Below are positions 1-7,898 of a stretch of DNA of 22,582 bases, piece after piece. The notes under the pieces are model-generated. The model did not search any database and was not told the DNA's origin. It was given only the letters and a program-made list of their open reading frames with translations. The stretch is from assembly GCA_013140485.1 (NCBI GenBank), contig JABFSS010000008.1, positions 1 to 22,582 of the forward strand, read 5' to 3'. This DNA comes from Candidatus Peribacteraceae bacterium. Its GTDB lineage: Bacteria; Patescibacteriota; Gracilibacteria; Peribacterales; Peribacteraceae. A program made the position numbers and the translations under genes. The stretch's first letter is position 1. Each line of letters opens with the position of its first letter.

Positions 1-2
1 AT

Positions 3-1166
3 TTAGGCCAGGACAAAATTGCTCTGCAGCGGCTTAAAGAAGCGGCGGAAAAAGCGAAGATTGAACTCAGCTCCGCCACCGAGACCGAGATCAGCCTGCC
101 GTTCATCACGGCGGACGCCTCCGGCCCCAAGCATTTGAGTTTGAAGCTCTCCCGCGCCAAACTCGAATCCCTCGTCTCCGCGCTGATCGAGAAGACAGTG
201 AAGCCCTGCCAGGCGGCGCTGATGGACGCCAAAATCTCGATGAAGGAGATCAACGAGGTGGTCCTCGTCGGTGGCATGACGCGCATGCCGGCGGTCGTCG
301 CGAAAGTGAAGGAACTCTTTGGCAAAGAGCCGCATCAGGGCGTGAACCCGGACGAAGTAGTCGCGATCGGCGCGGCGATCCAAGCCGGCATCATGGGTGG
401 TGACATTCATAAAGACATCGTCCTCATCGACGTGACGCCGCTCAGCATGGGCATCGAGACGCTCGGCGGAGTCGCGACGAAGGTGATTGAGCGCAACAGT
501 AAAATCCCCACGAGCAAATCGCAGGTCTTCTCGACAGCTGCAGATAATCAAACCTCTGTCGAGATCCACGTGGTCCAAGGCGAGCGCGAGATGGCGAAGG
601 ACAACAAGTCCCTCGGTCGGTTCATTCTCGACGGCATTCTGGCCGCGCCGCGTGGCTTACCCCAGGTGGAAGTGACGTTTGACCTGGATACCAACGGCAT
701 TTTGAGCGTCCGCGCCAAAGATAAAGGCACGGGCAAAGAGCAGCACATCACGATCCAGGGCTCAACGGGCCTCAGCAAAGACGAAGTCGAGAAGATGCAG
801 AAGGACGCCGAGCTGCACGCCGATGAGGATAAAAAGAAGCGCGAAGCGATCGACGCGCGCAACCAAGCCGACGGTCTCGTGTTCACCATCGAAAAGCAGA
901 TGCGCGAGTACGACGCCAAGATCCCCGATCCGGTGAAGAAGAAGGTCAACGAGAAGATCAATGACGTGAAGGAGCTGCTGAAGAAAGAAGACGCCTCAGC
1001 AGAAGACATCAAGAAGGCGACGGAAGCGCTGGGCACCGAAGCGCAGGAGATCGGCAAGGTCGTCTATGAGGAAGCTGCGAAGAAGAATCAGCAGCAAACG
1101 GATACTTCGCAGAAGAAAGATGAAGGAGTGAAGGACGCGGAGGTTGTTGATGAGGACAAGAAATGA
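3..1166 (+). CDS. dnaK: Chaperone DnaK (Hsp70), 5' end outside window
   Basis: Hsp70 chaperone; binds exposed hydrophobic peptides in the cytoplasm in an ATP-driven cycle with DnaJ and GrpE. The reading frame is open from the first full codon at base 3, so about 235 N-terminal residues lie off the window and 387 residues are visible. The visible part begins in the nucleotide-binding domain (RLKEAAEKAKIELSSA, LVGGMTRMPAV, GKEPHQGVNPDEVVAIGAA). It continues into the substrate-binding beta domain (DVTPLSMGIETLGG, VQGEREMAKDN, LGRFILDGI, FDLDTNGILSVRAKDKGTG) and a Lys/Glu-rich helical lid ending EVVDEDKK, a normal DnaK tail. The TGA stop overlaps the ATG of the next gene (ATGA, 1163-1166), which suggests translational coupling to the SIR2-like gene. 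Family identity is certain from these motifs. Confidence 0.98.
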   Translation, partial: LGQDKIALQRLKEAAEKAKIELSSATETEISLPFITADASGPKHLSLKLSRAKLESLVSALIEKTVKPCQAALMDAKISMKEINEVVLVGGMTRMPAVVAKVKELFGKEPHQGVNPDEVVAIGAAIQAGIMGGDIHKDIVLIDVTPLSMGIETLGGVATKVIERNSKIPTSKSQVFSTAADNQTSVEIHVVQGEREMAKDNKSLGRFILDGILAAPRGLPQVEVTFDLDTNGILSVRAKDKGTGKEQHITIQGSTGLSKDEVEKMQKDAELHADEDKKKREAIDARNQADGLVFTIEKQMREYDAKIPDPVKKKVNEKINDVKELLKKEDASAEDIKKATEALGTEAQEIGKVVYEEAAKKNQQQTDTSQKKDEGVKDAEVVDEDKK

Positions 1167-2137
1167 TTACTGTAATCTTTGGTGCCGGCGCGTCATTTGA
1201 TTCAGTTCTCAACAAGCTGTGGTCAGCGACAGATCAAATTCACTACGATTCTTATCAACCTCCATTGGGCATGGAACTCTTTTCCGACATTAATCTTAGG
1301 AGAGGAAATGCTGGTCGATATGGGATAAACTCATTGGCTTACTCAATTGGAGCAGCTGTATCGCATGGAGGTAATATCGAAGAGGAATTGGAGGTCTACA
1401 CAAAATCCCCGGATTACTGGAAGGAAGTTGTTGGAATCAAATTTTATTTAAGAGATCTTTTTAAAAGAATTTCAAATAAGTACTTTGATGGCAGAGAGGA
1501 TCGAAATAATTACTCATCCCTCTTGCAATACATCAGGCGTGTGTTAAAAAAGGAAGTTGCGATAATTACTTTTAACTACGACTCCTTGTTTGAAGTAGCA
1601 ATGACAAACACATTTTCAAAGCCATACCGCAATATTCATGAATATGTTGAGAATGACATGGGAATATACCTAATGAAACTTCACGGTTCCGAAAAATGGG
1701 GAAGGAAAGTGGACGGACTTCCTCAGAACACTCAACCATTTGATTTCATTGTTAAGCAGTCTTCATATACTAGTAACAGAAATGAAGTCGAAATTGCTCA
1801 TTCAGATGAATATTTGCCTTCAATCTCCGTTCCAGTTGTTAATAAAGATAACAGCTATTTTGAATGCCCAAACGTTATGCTCGACGCTTCCAAAAATTTT
1901 TTGAAAAAGACAACTAAACTAATAATTATCGGATGGAGAGGACTTGAAAACCATTTTAGTTCAGATTTTTTGTCATTACTGAATCCTGCTGCACAGGTTT
2001 ACATTGTTTCTGATACTCAACAATCGGCAAGGAAAACATACGAGAATTTGTTTGAGCAGTTAAAAAGAAACAAAATCGTATATGTTGGAGATGGTTTCTC
2101 CGGCTTGCTTGCAAAGAACAAATCAATATTCGCTTAA
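1163..2137 (+). CDS. SIR2-like (sirtuin-fold) protein, candidate defence NADase
   Basis: 324 aa with the hallmarks of bacterial SIR2-like proteins: a Gly-rich nucleotide loop at the N-terminus (GAGAS, residues 7-11), an FNYD motif with Asn138, a KLHGS motif with His174 (the usual catalytic His), and a late IIIGWRGLENHFSSDF segment like the family's Gly-rich C-terminal motif. Members of this superfamily often act in antiphage systems by destroying NAD+, but that role is inference here. No second defence gene is adjacent. The start ATG overlaps the dnaK stop, and a GAGG seven bases upstream could serve as ribosome binding site. Composition is strikingly AT-rich: the 60-base rows starting at 1441, 1561 and 1801 hold 15, 18 and 19 G/C, against 33 in the dnaK row at 301. 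AGA, ATA and TTA codons are frequent. This points to recent horizontal gain. Only 7 bp separate it from the convergent gap gene. Confidence 0.8.
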   Translation: MITVIFGAGASFDSVLNKLWSATDQIHYDSYQPPLGMELFSDINLRRGNAGRYGINSLAYSIGAAVSHGGNIEEELEVYTKSPDYWKEVVGIKFYLRDLFKRISNKYFDGREDRNNYSSLLQYIRRVLKKEVAIITFNYDSLFEVAMTNTFSKPYRNIHEYVENDMGIYLMKLHGSEKWGRKVDGLPQNTQPFDFIVKQSSYTSNRNEVEIAHSDEYLPSISVPVVNKDNSYFECPNVMLDASKNFLKKTTKLIIIGWRGLENHFSSDFLSLLNPAAQVYIVSDTQQSARKTYENLFEQLKRNKIVYVGDGFSGLLAKNKSIFA

Positions 2138-2144
2138 ATTAGGC

Positions 2145-3152
2145 CTACAATTTGTCTCCCACGTATTGTGCCAGTTCGACGATCCTATTGCTGTACCCCC
2201 ACTCGTTGTCGTACCAGCCGAAGACTTTGCACATTCTCTTGCCGATCACTTGCGTGAGTTCAGCATCGAAGATGCAACTGGCAGGATCGCCGACGATGTC
2301 ATGCAGGACGATCGGACGGGTCTCGTAGCGGAGGTAGCCTTTGAGCGGAGCGCTGGAGGCAGCCTTTTTGAATGCTGCGTTGATTGCTTCCGCGGTGACT
2401 TCCTTGCTGGTGATGACCGTAAGGTCGGTGATGCTACCGGTCGGGGTGGGAACTCGAATTGCGGCGCCCTGGAGTTTGCCATTCAGTTCAGGAATGACTA
2501 ATCCGATTGCTTTAGCGGCACCTGTGCTGGTCGGCACCATGTTTACCGCTGCAGCTCGGGCTCTTCGCAAATCCTTATGGGGAAGGTCTAGTAGGTTCTG
2601 ATCATTTGTATAACTGTGGATAGTTGTCATTAAGCCCCATTCAATGCCGAAAGAATCGTTCAAAACTTTTACCATCGGAGCGAGGCAGTTTGTGGTGCAT
2701 GAAGCATTGCTGATGATGTGCATGGTCTTTGCATCATAGGTTTTCTCGTTCACTCCCAAACAAATCGTGGCATCTGCTTTATCTTTGCAAGGCGCAGAGA
2801 TGATGACCTTCTTGGCTCCGGCTTTGAGGTGCAGTGCGGCATCATCGCGCTTGGTAAAGTGCCCGGTGCATTCGAGAACAACGTCTACCTTCATCTCTTT
2901 GTGCGGGAGTTTGTCGGGCTCTTTGATAGCCGTGATTTTTATTTTCTTGCCGTTCACGGTGAGAGAATCGGCATTGGAAGTGACGTCTCCGGCAAAGGTC
3001 CCGTAGCTGCTGTCGAACTGGAACATGTGCGCAAGGGTTGCAGGTTCCGTCAGATCGTTGATGAGAACGACGTTCACATCAGGGTGCTTGTCGAGAATGA
3101 TTCTGAGGGCCTGGCGTCCGATGCGTCCGAATCCGTTGATGGCGATGTTCAT
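2145..3152 (-). CDS. gap: Type I glyceraldehyde-3-phosphate dehydrogenase
   Basis: 335 aa, full family length. It oxidises glyceraldehyde-3-phosphate to 1,3-bisphosphoglycerate with NAD+ in glycolysis. N-terminal Rossmann motif NGFGRIGR is present, with Asp33 in INDL, the residue expected for NAD preference. The catalytic signature ASCTTNCLAP places the nucleophile at Cys152, with its partner His179 in TTIHSYTNDQ. The C-terminal WYDNEWGYSNR motif is intact. The ATG lies 38 bp downstream of the stop of the endonuclease IV-like gene on the same strand. An extended -10 element sits in that gap, so gap probably has its own promoter with a leader of about 17 nt. That leader is pyrimidine-rich and lacks a Shine-Dalgarno sequence. 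The gene is convergent with the SIR2-like gene and no terminator hairpin is visible between them. Confidence 0.97.
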   Translation of the reverse strand: MNIAINGFGRIGRQALRIILDKHPDVNVVLINDLTEPATLAHMFQFDSSYGTFAGDVTSNADSLTVNGKKIKITAIKEPDKLPHKEMKVDVVLECTGHFTKRDDAALHLKAGAKKVIISAPCKDKADATICLGVNEKTYDAKTMHIISNASCTTNCLAPMVKVLNDSFGIEWGLMTTIHSYTNDQNLLDLPHKDLRRARAAAVNMVPTSTGAAKAIGLVIPELNGKLQGAAIRVPTPTGSITDLTVITSKEVTAEAINAAFKKAASSAPLKGYLRYETRPIVLHDIVGDPASCIFDAELTQVIGKRMCKVFGWYDNEWGYSNRIVELAQYVGDKL

Positions 3153-3176
3153 GGAAGAGGGAAGGAAATTGCGGCC

Positions 3177-3185
3177 AATGTATCA
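3177..3185 (-). promoter_or_regulatory. Extended -10 promoter element for gap
   Basis: On the minus strand this reads TGATACATT, an extended -10 (TGnTAnnnT) without a clear -35. It lies in the 38-bp gap between the nuclease stop and the gap ATG. The same nine bases occur at 14306-14314 in front of another gene. Confidence 0.45.
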
Positions 3186-3190
3186 CATCG

Positions 3191-4021
3191 TTACAACTTC
3201 GCGAACTCCCGCTGCAAGAGCAACGTATCTTCTTCCTGGATCGGCGACTCGACGACCACTGTGCCTCCGATCTTGCGCTCTTTGAGAACCTTCACGAAGT
3301 CCTTCCAGTTTGCATCGCTCTCCTTGAGAGGGAGATGATGCTTTTCACCCTTCTCGCCGTACGCGATGCCGCAATAATGCATGTGCATATTCGTGAGGGA
3401 TTTCTTTCCCAAATATTTTTCGTACAAGTCGTAGAGCTCGTTCCATTCTTTTGCCGTATTCCACGCGCCGTTGCTGCGCGCATGCATATGCGCCGAATCG
3501 ATGGTTGGATAGAGATCGAACTGCTTGCTGATGCGCAGGGCTTCTTCCAGCGTCCCGAACTGACCGGGCTTGCCCATCGTTTCGATCGCGAGATTCACGT
3601 TCGGGAAGAGCGTGGCTTTCTTCTTCAAGATAGCATCCACGGCCCGGCTGACGTTGTCGTAGACCTCCTCGGGCTGTCTGCCCAAGTTGAACGCCGCGTG
3701 GACGCACACGGAACGCACGCCGGCGATCTCGCTCATCGCCAGCGCGTCGATGACGCGCTTTTTGCTGGCAGCGAGCTTCTCGGGCTCGGGAGAGTTCAAA
3801 TTGACGTAATACGGCGCATGAACGGTGAGCGTAATGCCAAGCTCTGTCGCAGTCTGCTTGATCTCCTGCATGCGCTCCACGCTCTTGGGAACGCTCTGCA
3901 CCCACTCGATTTCCATTGCGGAAATGCCGAGCTTCTTCGTCTGCTTCAATCCCGCAACTGTCCCACCGGGCGGAGGAGTGGAGAGAGGCGAGCCGGCCAC
4001 CGCAAATCGAAGCTCTGACAT
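3191..4021 (-). CDS. Endonuclease IV-like TIM-barrel protein (AP endonuclease family 2)
   Basis: 276 aa from the ATG at 4021. The sequence follows endonuclease IV/xylose isomerase-like TIM barrels, and most metal-ligand positions of endonuclease IV can be placed: His in TVHAPYYVNLNSP, His in CVHAAF, Glu in AIETMGKPGQFGT, Asp and His in TIDSAHMHA, His in NMHMHYCG, His in EKHHLPL and Glu in VVVESP. Endonuclease IV cleaves DNA 5' of abasic sites using three zinc ions. The family also includes sugar-phosphate isomerases, so substrate is inferred. A GTG at 4072 would add 17 residues, but ATG 4021 is preferred because a TATACT -10 lies exactly 6 bp upstream and the extra residues look unlike the family. 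It probably precedes gap in one transcriptional direction. Confidence 0.85.
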   Translation of the reverse strand: MSELRFAVAGSPLSTPPPGGTVAGLKQTKKLGISAMEIEWVQSVPKSVERMQEIKQTATELGITLTVHAPYYVNLNSPEPEKLAASKKRVIDALAMSEIAGVRSVCVHAAFNLGRQPEEVYDNVSRAVDAILKKKATLFPNVNLAIETMGKPGQFGTLEEALRISKQFDLYPTIDSAHMHARSNGAWNTAKEWNELYDLYEKYLGKKSLTNMHMHYCGIAYGEKGEKHHLPLKESDANWKDFVKVLKERKIGGTVVVESPIQEEDTLLLQREFAKL

Positions 4022-4027
4022 GGAGGC

Positions 4028-4033
4028 AGTATA
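4028..4033 (-). promoter_or_regulatory. -10 box for leaderless nuclease gene
   Basis: Minus-strand TATACT ends 6 bp before the ATG at 4021, so transcription should begin at or next to the start codon (leaderless mRNA). It shares the GTATAC palindrome with the divergent cca promoter. Confidence 0.45.
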
Positions 4034-4036
4034 CGA

Positions 4037-4042
4037 TAGAAT
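4037..4042 (+). promoter_or_regulatory. -10 box for leaderless cca gene
   Basis: Plus-strand TAGAAT ends 7 bp before the GTG at 4050, consistent with leaderless transcription of the CCA-adding enzyme. Together with 4028-4033 it forms a divergent promoter packed into the 28 bp between the two start codons. Confidence 0.4.
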
Positions 4043-4049
4043 CGGGTCT

Positions 4050-5402
4050 GTGCCTCCTTCAAAAGACACCATCGCGCGTTCTCTGGAAACTCCGTATGGC
4101 GAGCGAGCCTACAAGATCGTCGAAACTCTCACGGATAAAGGCTTCGATACATGGTGGGTCGGCGGATGCGTGCGCGACATGCTGCAGGGGACGATTCCCG
4201 CCGACATCGACATTGCGACGTCAGCCAAGCCTGACGAGGTCGCGGCTCTTTTCAAGCGCTCCAAGGACGAAGGCACCAGGTTCGGGAGCGTGCGAATTCT
4301 GCTCGGCGATGACGTCTTTGAGATCACCACGTTTCGCGAAGACGACGAGGCGAGTGATGGACGGCATCCCGAAGCCGTGACGTTCGGCACACGCGAACAG
4401 GACGCCAAGCGGCGCGATTTCACGGTCAATGCGATGTACTTCCATCCGATCACGCAGGAATTCTACGATCCGTTCGGGGGAGAAGGGGATGTGAAGGAAC
4501 GATTGATCCGTTTTATCGGCGAGCCCGCCATTCGGATCAAGCACGACGCTCTGCGAATCCTGCGCGCCGTCCGCTTCCGCGCGCGCCTGGACGGCCAGTA
4601 CCATCCCGAAACCTACGCGGCACTGCGCGAGCAGGCGGGACTCGTTAGCGTGCTCTCGGGGAGCCGATTGCTCGAAGAGACGGAGAAGATGCTCAACGGG
4701 CCGCACCCGGACCGGGCGTTTGAGGATCTGTGGGAACTCGGGATTTTGAAGGAATTCTTGCGGGAGCTGTTCGACTGCAAAGGCATACCCCAGCCCGCCG
4801 ATTACCATCACGAAGGCGACGTCTGGGATCACACGATGCAGGTCCTGAGAAACTTTCGGGAAGAGGATACCGCCGACGCCCGTCTCGCGGCGTTCTTCCA
4901 TGATTGCGGAAAGGCGAAAACGTTCAGCCTGAAAGAGCGCATCCGTTTTGATCATCACGCGACGATTTCCGCAGACCTCGCCTCACAGGCACTCAAACGC
5001 CTCCAGTGCTCAGGCAAACGCATCGAGAAGATTGACTGGTTGGTGCGCCACCATATGTCGATGACCTTTCTGGAGATGCCCGAGGAACGAAAAGGGCACT
5101 GGTACTTCCATCCCTGGTTCCCGGAACTGCTCCAACTGTTCTGGCTCGATATCGCGGGCACCACTCCCTCAGGCTTTGATCTCTACGACGAGATTCTGAA
5201 AGACTATAATCATTTTCTCGACGCTCATCCACGACCCGAAAAGCCGCTGCTCACCGGGACCGAAGTGATGGAAATTTTGGGTCTGGGGCCGAGTGAACAG
5301 GTCGGAAAAATCCTCAAGCAGCTCCACGAAGCGCAGTCCAAAGGAGAAATTACCACGAAGAAAGAAGCGAAGGAATTTACGTCTCGACGGCAGATGCCTT
5401 AA
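4050..5402 (+). CDS. cca: CCA-adding tRNA nucleotidyltransferase with HD domain
   Basis: 450 aa from GTG 4050. A class II nucleotidyltransferase that adds or repairs the CCA end of tRNA. The head domain has VGGCVRDMLQG and the catalytic DID carboxylates (PADIDIATSA), followed by GTRFGSVRILL, EITTFREDD, the RRDFTVNAM motif and the HDALRILRAVRF neck motif. An HD hydrolase domain follows (YHHEGDVWDHTM, FFHDCGKAKTF, DHHATIS), as in many bacterial CCA enzymes. An in-frame ATG at 4020 adds 10 residues. GTG 4050 is preferred because a -10 box sits 7 bp upstream of it and downstream of the ATG, so a transcript from that box would omit the ATG. The 3' end overlaps the convergent gene by 26 bp. The local tRNA-Ile already encodes CCA, so repair may be its main job there. 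Confidence 0.95.
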   Translation: MPPSKDTIARSLETPYGERAYKIVETLTDKGFDTWWVGGCVRDMLQGTIPADIDIATSAKPDEVAALFKRSKDEGTRFGSVRILLGDDVFEITTFREDDEASDGRHPEAVTFGTREQDAKRRDFTVNAMYFHPITQEFYDPFGGEGDVKERLIRFIGEPAIRIKHDALRILRAVRFRARLDGQYHPETYAALREQAGLVSVLSGSRLLEETEKMLNGPHPDRAFEDLWELGILKEFLRELFDCKGIPQPADYHHEGDVWDHTMQVLRNFREEDTADARLAAFFHDCGKAKTFSLKERIRFDHHATISADLASQALKRLQCSGKRIEKIDWLVRHHMSMTFLEMPEERKGHWYFHPWFPELLQLFWLDIAGTTPSGFDLYDEILKDYNHFLDAHPRPEKPLLTGTEVMEILGLGPSEQVGKILKQLHEAQSKGEITTKKEAKEFTSRRQMP

Positions 5403-5862
5403 TCGCCACATTCCATCCTGCGGCAGATGCTTTCAGCAAGAGGAACTTCCAGTACTTCGGCTCATACAGACAATCATCCGTCGCTTGTAGCACAGCTGCC
5501 AAATGATTCGACAGCAAGGGGGACTCCAGAAGAATACTCATTGCTTCGCCATCGGGCAGATCACTCCCCGCATGCGCTTTCGCATACGCTTGGGCGCCCG
5601 CTTCCACGGCACTGGCAATATCTCTTTTCGCCCGCTCGGGGGAGATACACATCGACGCCGTTTGATGGAGACTGTCGATGCTCTGCAGCAATTTCAAAAA
5701 AGATGCGGACGGTTCAAAAGAGAAGAGTAATTGAAGGCTGTTGTACGATTGCCCCAAGTCGGAAATCTGTGCTCGGGGATTTGCATCCACCGACATGATG
5801 TATGCACACTCCGGCGAACCGATCATGTGTACTTTGCCATGCAGCATAGAAGTAGATGACAC
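5377..5862 (-). CDS. Hypothetical protein, soluble, Ala/Ser-rich
   Basis: 161 aa if the GTG at 5862 is used; an ATG at 5847 gives 156 aa. I do not recognise a family. The protein has no signal peptide or membrane segment, is rich in Ala, Ser and Leu, and is likely mostly alpha-helical after about residue 40, with three scattered Cys. It is probably a real gene. Its start overlaps the stop of the upstream lipoprotein gene by one base (TAGTG), a typical operon junction. It keeps an open frame through an otherwise non-coding strand and only its last 26 bp overlap cca. Composition matches the neighbours. Expression is likely coupled to the lipoprotein gene. Confidence 0.65.
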   Translation of the reverse strand: MSSTSMLHGKVHMIGSPECAYIMSVDANPRAQISDLGQSYNSLQLLFSFEPSASFLKLLQSIDSLHQTASMCISPERAKRDIASAVEAGAQAYAKAHAGSDLPDGEAMSILLESPLLSNHLAAVLQATDDCLYEPKYWKFLLLKASAAGWNVAIKASAVET

Positions 5863-6257
5863 TACTCGAATCGGACCGGAATGCTCACGCTCTTGTCATT
5901 TTCCGGCATTCCCGACGGATTGTCTTTCTGCAGGACGAGCGTGCCCATCTTGGCCGTGGTCGTGAACGTGAGCGTCGTGACGAAGGGAACGAAGTCTTCG
6001 GTCATCCAGTCGCCCTGCGCCTGGGCGACGGCGCTCGCGAGTTCGTTTCCCTGGTCATCGAGCAGTTTGATCGGGAACGACGCTTCGAAGTACCAGGTGC
6101 CGCGTGCCGTGCCCGTCACCGTAAGAGGGGACTGAACGACGGCATTCGCCTTCGGAAACCCGACGGTGATATCCGCGCTCGCGGGGGTCTGCTGCGGCAA
6201 TGCGGAACACGCGGCAAGCAGAAGTGACATCGCGACGAACGTGGCGAAACGTTTCAT
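5862..6257 (-). CDS. Lipoprotein with Gmad2 immunoglobulin-like domain
   Basis: 131 aa. A lipoprotein signal is clear: Lys-Arg after the start Met, a hydrophobic stretch, and the lipobox LLAAC at residues 13-17, so the mature protein should be anchored through Cys17 to the outer face of the cytoplasmic membrane. The remaining ~100 residues resemble the Gmad2 immunoglobulin-like domain: a start like VGFPKANAVVQSPLTVTGTA, a WYFEASFPIKLLDD segment, and an end SVSIPVRF. Gmad2 domains occur in exported bacterial proteins and their exact ligand is unknown. A weak -10-like CATTAT lies 6 bp before the ATG. It is followed by the unknown gene at 5377-5862 with a one-base stop/start overlap, and its ATG lies 18 bp after the end of the glycosyltransferase gene. 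Confidence 0.8.
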   Translation of the reverse strand: MKRFATFVAMSLLLAACSALPQQTPASADITVGFPKANAVVQSPLTVTGTARGTWYFEASFPIKLLDDQGNELASAVAQAQGDWMTEDFVPFVTTLTFTTTAKMGTLVLQKDNPSGMPENDKSVSIPVRFE

Positions 6258-6275
6258 GTGTCCATAATGCGGAAA

Positions 6276-7862
6276 TCAGTTGGCAGCGTCAATCTCGTTC
6301 TGCTTTTTTACTGCCTCCTCCAATTGCGCGGGTGCGAGCGTCTCGAGTTTTTTAAACAATCGCTCGGCGTCCGCCGGCCGTCCCAAGTCGTTCAGCCTCT
6401 TGATCAGCCAGAGAAACGGACGAACGTCACTGGCCGTGCCCACTTGATCCGTACCGAAGGCATCGACAATCGCAACATAGAGTCTTTCAGCCTCAGCGGG
6501 ATGACCCTCCTTATTTTCCAGCGACGCCAAGTTGAAATACGCATGCACCGAGTGCGGATCGAGCTCCATCGCCCGAACATATCGCTCGCGCGCTTCCTTC
6601 AGGTTGCCGGTGAGTTGAAGTTCGAGCCCCAGATTCGTCTGGGCCATGACGGAATCCGGGTAGAAGAGCACGACATTGCGGTACAGCGCTTCGGTCGAAC
6701 TCCACACGGAGCTCTGAGCCCAACTGACCGGGACGAGCAGCACAATGATCACGCACGAGAGCACATGCACTCCCGTAGGCTTCAGAATGCCATAGAGACA
6801 ACGCAGGAGCAGCGCGACAATCACAAAGAATCCGATGGACGCCAGGTAGACGTACCGGTCGGACGCGAAGTACAGGAAGCCGTTCTTCCAGAACGTGGTG
6901 AAGCTGGGGGTAAGCAACAGGAAGTACGTGGCGATGCCGAACGTGATCAGGCGATTCTTTCCGCGGAAGAAGATCAGAGCAGTGACCATCAACGCCAGGA
7001 TGATCCCGATAGAGAGAGCAAATTCCATCAGAAAACTCGCTTGCCCCGAGTACGGATAGATCACCGAGAGCCCGACGGGGTAAAAGAACTTCTGCAAATA
7101 GAACACCGCGCTCTTGGCGGGCAGCAGAACGTTCACAAGAGATCCTGATGAGCCGAGCACGCGGGACTTTCCGTACACGGCGATCATGCCGAAGATCACT
7201 GCAAGGATCACGTACGGAATTTTTTCGAGGAACATCTGACGGTCAATTCTTCTCTTCTGCAGCCAATCAATGCCGAGCAGCCAGACAGGAAGCGTGATGA
7301 CGGAAACTTTGGAGAGAAGTCCCAGCGCGAAGAACACGATGCTCCAGAGAAGCCATTTGCGTATCCAATCATGCTCCCGGTATCGCAAGTACGCATGCGT
7401 CGAGAGCAGGAAGAACAGCCCCGAAAGAAGATCTTTCCTCGACGCGGCCCAGAGCACGGCTTCGGTCTGGATGGGGTGAATCGCAAACAAAGCGGCTGCG
7501 AACCCGGCGATAAAGAGACTGCCGGAAAGTCTCCGCAAGATCAGGAGAACTAGAACGACGTTTGCGCAGTGCAGGAGGAGATTCACCACATGAAATGCCC
7601 ACGCATTCATCCCGAACACGAGCGCATTGATCTGCCAGCTCACGAACGTCAGCGGAATGTAGAGCTGCGGGTCGTAGCTCGTGAACACGTGTACGAGATT
7701 ACTCCACGTGAAATTCTGAACGGCAGGGTTCGCGTAGATCAAATAGTTATCGTCGAGGCTGACGAATGCGTTCCCGACGAAGGGGGCAAAGACCAGAAGC
7801 GTGAGGACTACCAGACAGACAGCAATGTGCGTGACCGTGATCCCAGAAAGCATTCTCCGCAT
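6276..7862 (-). CDS. Multi-pass membrane glycosyltransferase (PMT/TMTC-like) with C-terminal TPRs
   Basis: 528 aa from ATG 7862. The first ~390 residues contain about ten hydrophobic segments. An acidic DD pair (Asp37-Asp38 in SLDDNYLIYANP) sits in the first external loop, as in GT-C protein O-mannosyltransferase-like enzymes that use lipid-linked sugars. The last ~120 residues are tetratricopeptide repeats (AQTNLGLELQLTGNLKEA, AYFNLASLENKEGHPAEA), matching the bacterial TMTC-like arrangement. Likely role: glycosylating exported proteins or cell-surface polymers; the substrate is unknown. An upstream ATG at 7892 would add 10 residues. ATG 7862 is chosen because an extended -10 (TGGTACTCT) ends 6 bp before it. 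It is divergent from tRNA-Ile and upstream of the lipoprotein gene. Confidence 0.8.
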   Translation of the reverse strand: MRRMLSGITVTHIAVCLVVLTLLVFAPFVGNAFVSLDDNYLIYANPAVQNFTWSNLVHVFTSYDPQLYIPLTFVSWQINALVFGMNAWAFHVVNLLLHCANVVLVLLILRRLSGSLFIAGFAAALFAIHPIQTEAVLWAASRKDLLSGLFFLLSTHAYLRYREHDWIRKWLLWSIVFFALGLLSKVSVITLPVWLLGIDWLQKRRIDRQMFLEKIPYVILAVIFGMIAVYGKSRVLGSSGSLVNVLLPAKSAVFYLQKFFYPVGLSVIYPYSGQASFLMEFALSIGIILALMVTALIFFRGKNRLITFGIATYFLLLTPSFTTFWKNGFLYFASDRYVYLASIGFFVIVALLLRCLYGILKPTGVHVLSCVIIVLLVPVSWAQSSVWSSTEALYRNVVLFYPDSVMAQTNLGLELQLTGNLKEARERYVRAMELDPHSVHAYFNLASLENKEGHPAEAERLYVAIVDAFGTDQVGTASDVRPFLWLIKRLNDLGRPADAERLFKKLETLAPAQLEEAVKKQNEIDAAN

Positions 7863-7868
7863 ATCGTG

Positions 7869-7877
7869 AGAGTACCA
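7869..7877 (-). promoter_or_regulatory. Extended -10 for glycosyltransferase gene (leaderless)
   Basis: Minus strand TGGTACTCT (TGn plus TACTCT) ends 6 bp before ATG 7862. This predicts a transcript beginning at about the start codon. Confidence 0.4.
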
Positions 7878-7879
7878 TG

Positions 7880-7888
7880 TGATAGAAT
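7880..7888 (+). promoter_or_regulatory. Extended -10 promoter for tRNA-Ile
   Basis: TGATAGAAT (extended -10) lies 10 bp before the tRNA 5' end at 7899, so transcription would begin a few bases upstream of the mature tRNA. No -35 is apparent. Confidence 0.5.
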
Positions 7889-7898
7889 TCATCGTAAT

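Noticed and set aside
2140..2147. TAGGCCTA palindrome between the SIR2-like and gap genes as a terminator
   Set aside because: Only 8 bp, no loop and no T-run; likely coincidental and partly the gap stop codon.
3335..4018. 227-aa plus-strand frame opposite the endonuclease IV-like gene
   Set aside because: The minus strand carries conserved metal-ligand motifs throughout; the plus frame has no recognisable feature.
4221..4958. 245-aa minus-strand frame inside cca
   Set aside because: Opposite strand of the conserved CCA-enzyme core and HD domain.
6258..7148. 296-aa plus-strand frame opposite the glycosyltransferase
   Set aside because: Antisense shadow of a well-supported membrane protein; composition (Gln/Arg/His/Asp-rich) is typical of such shadows.
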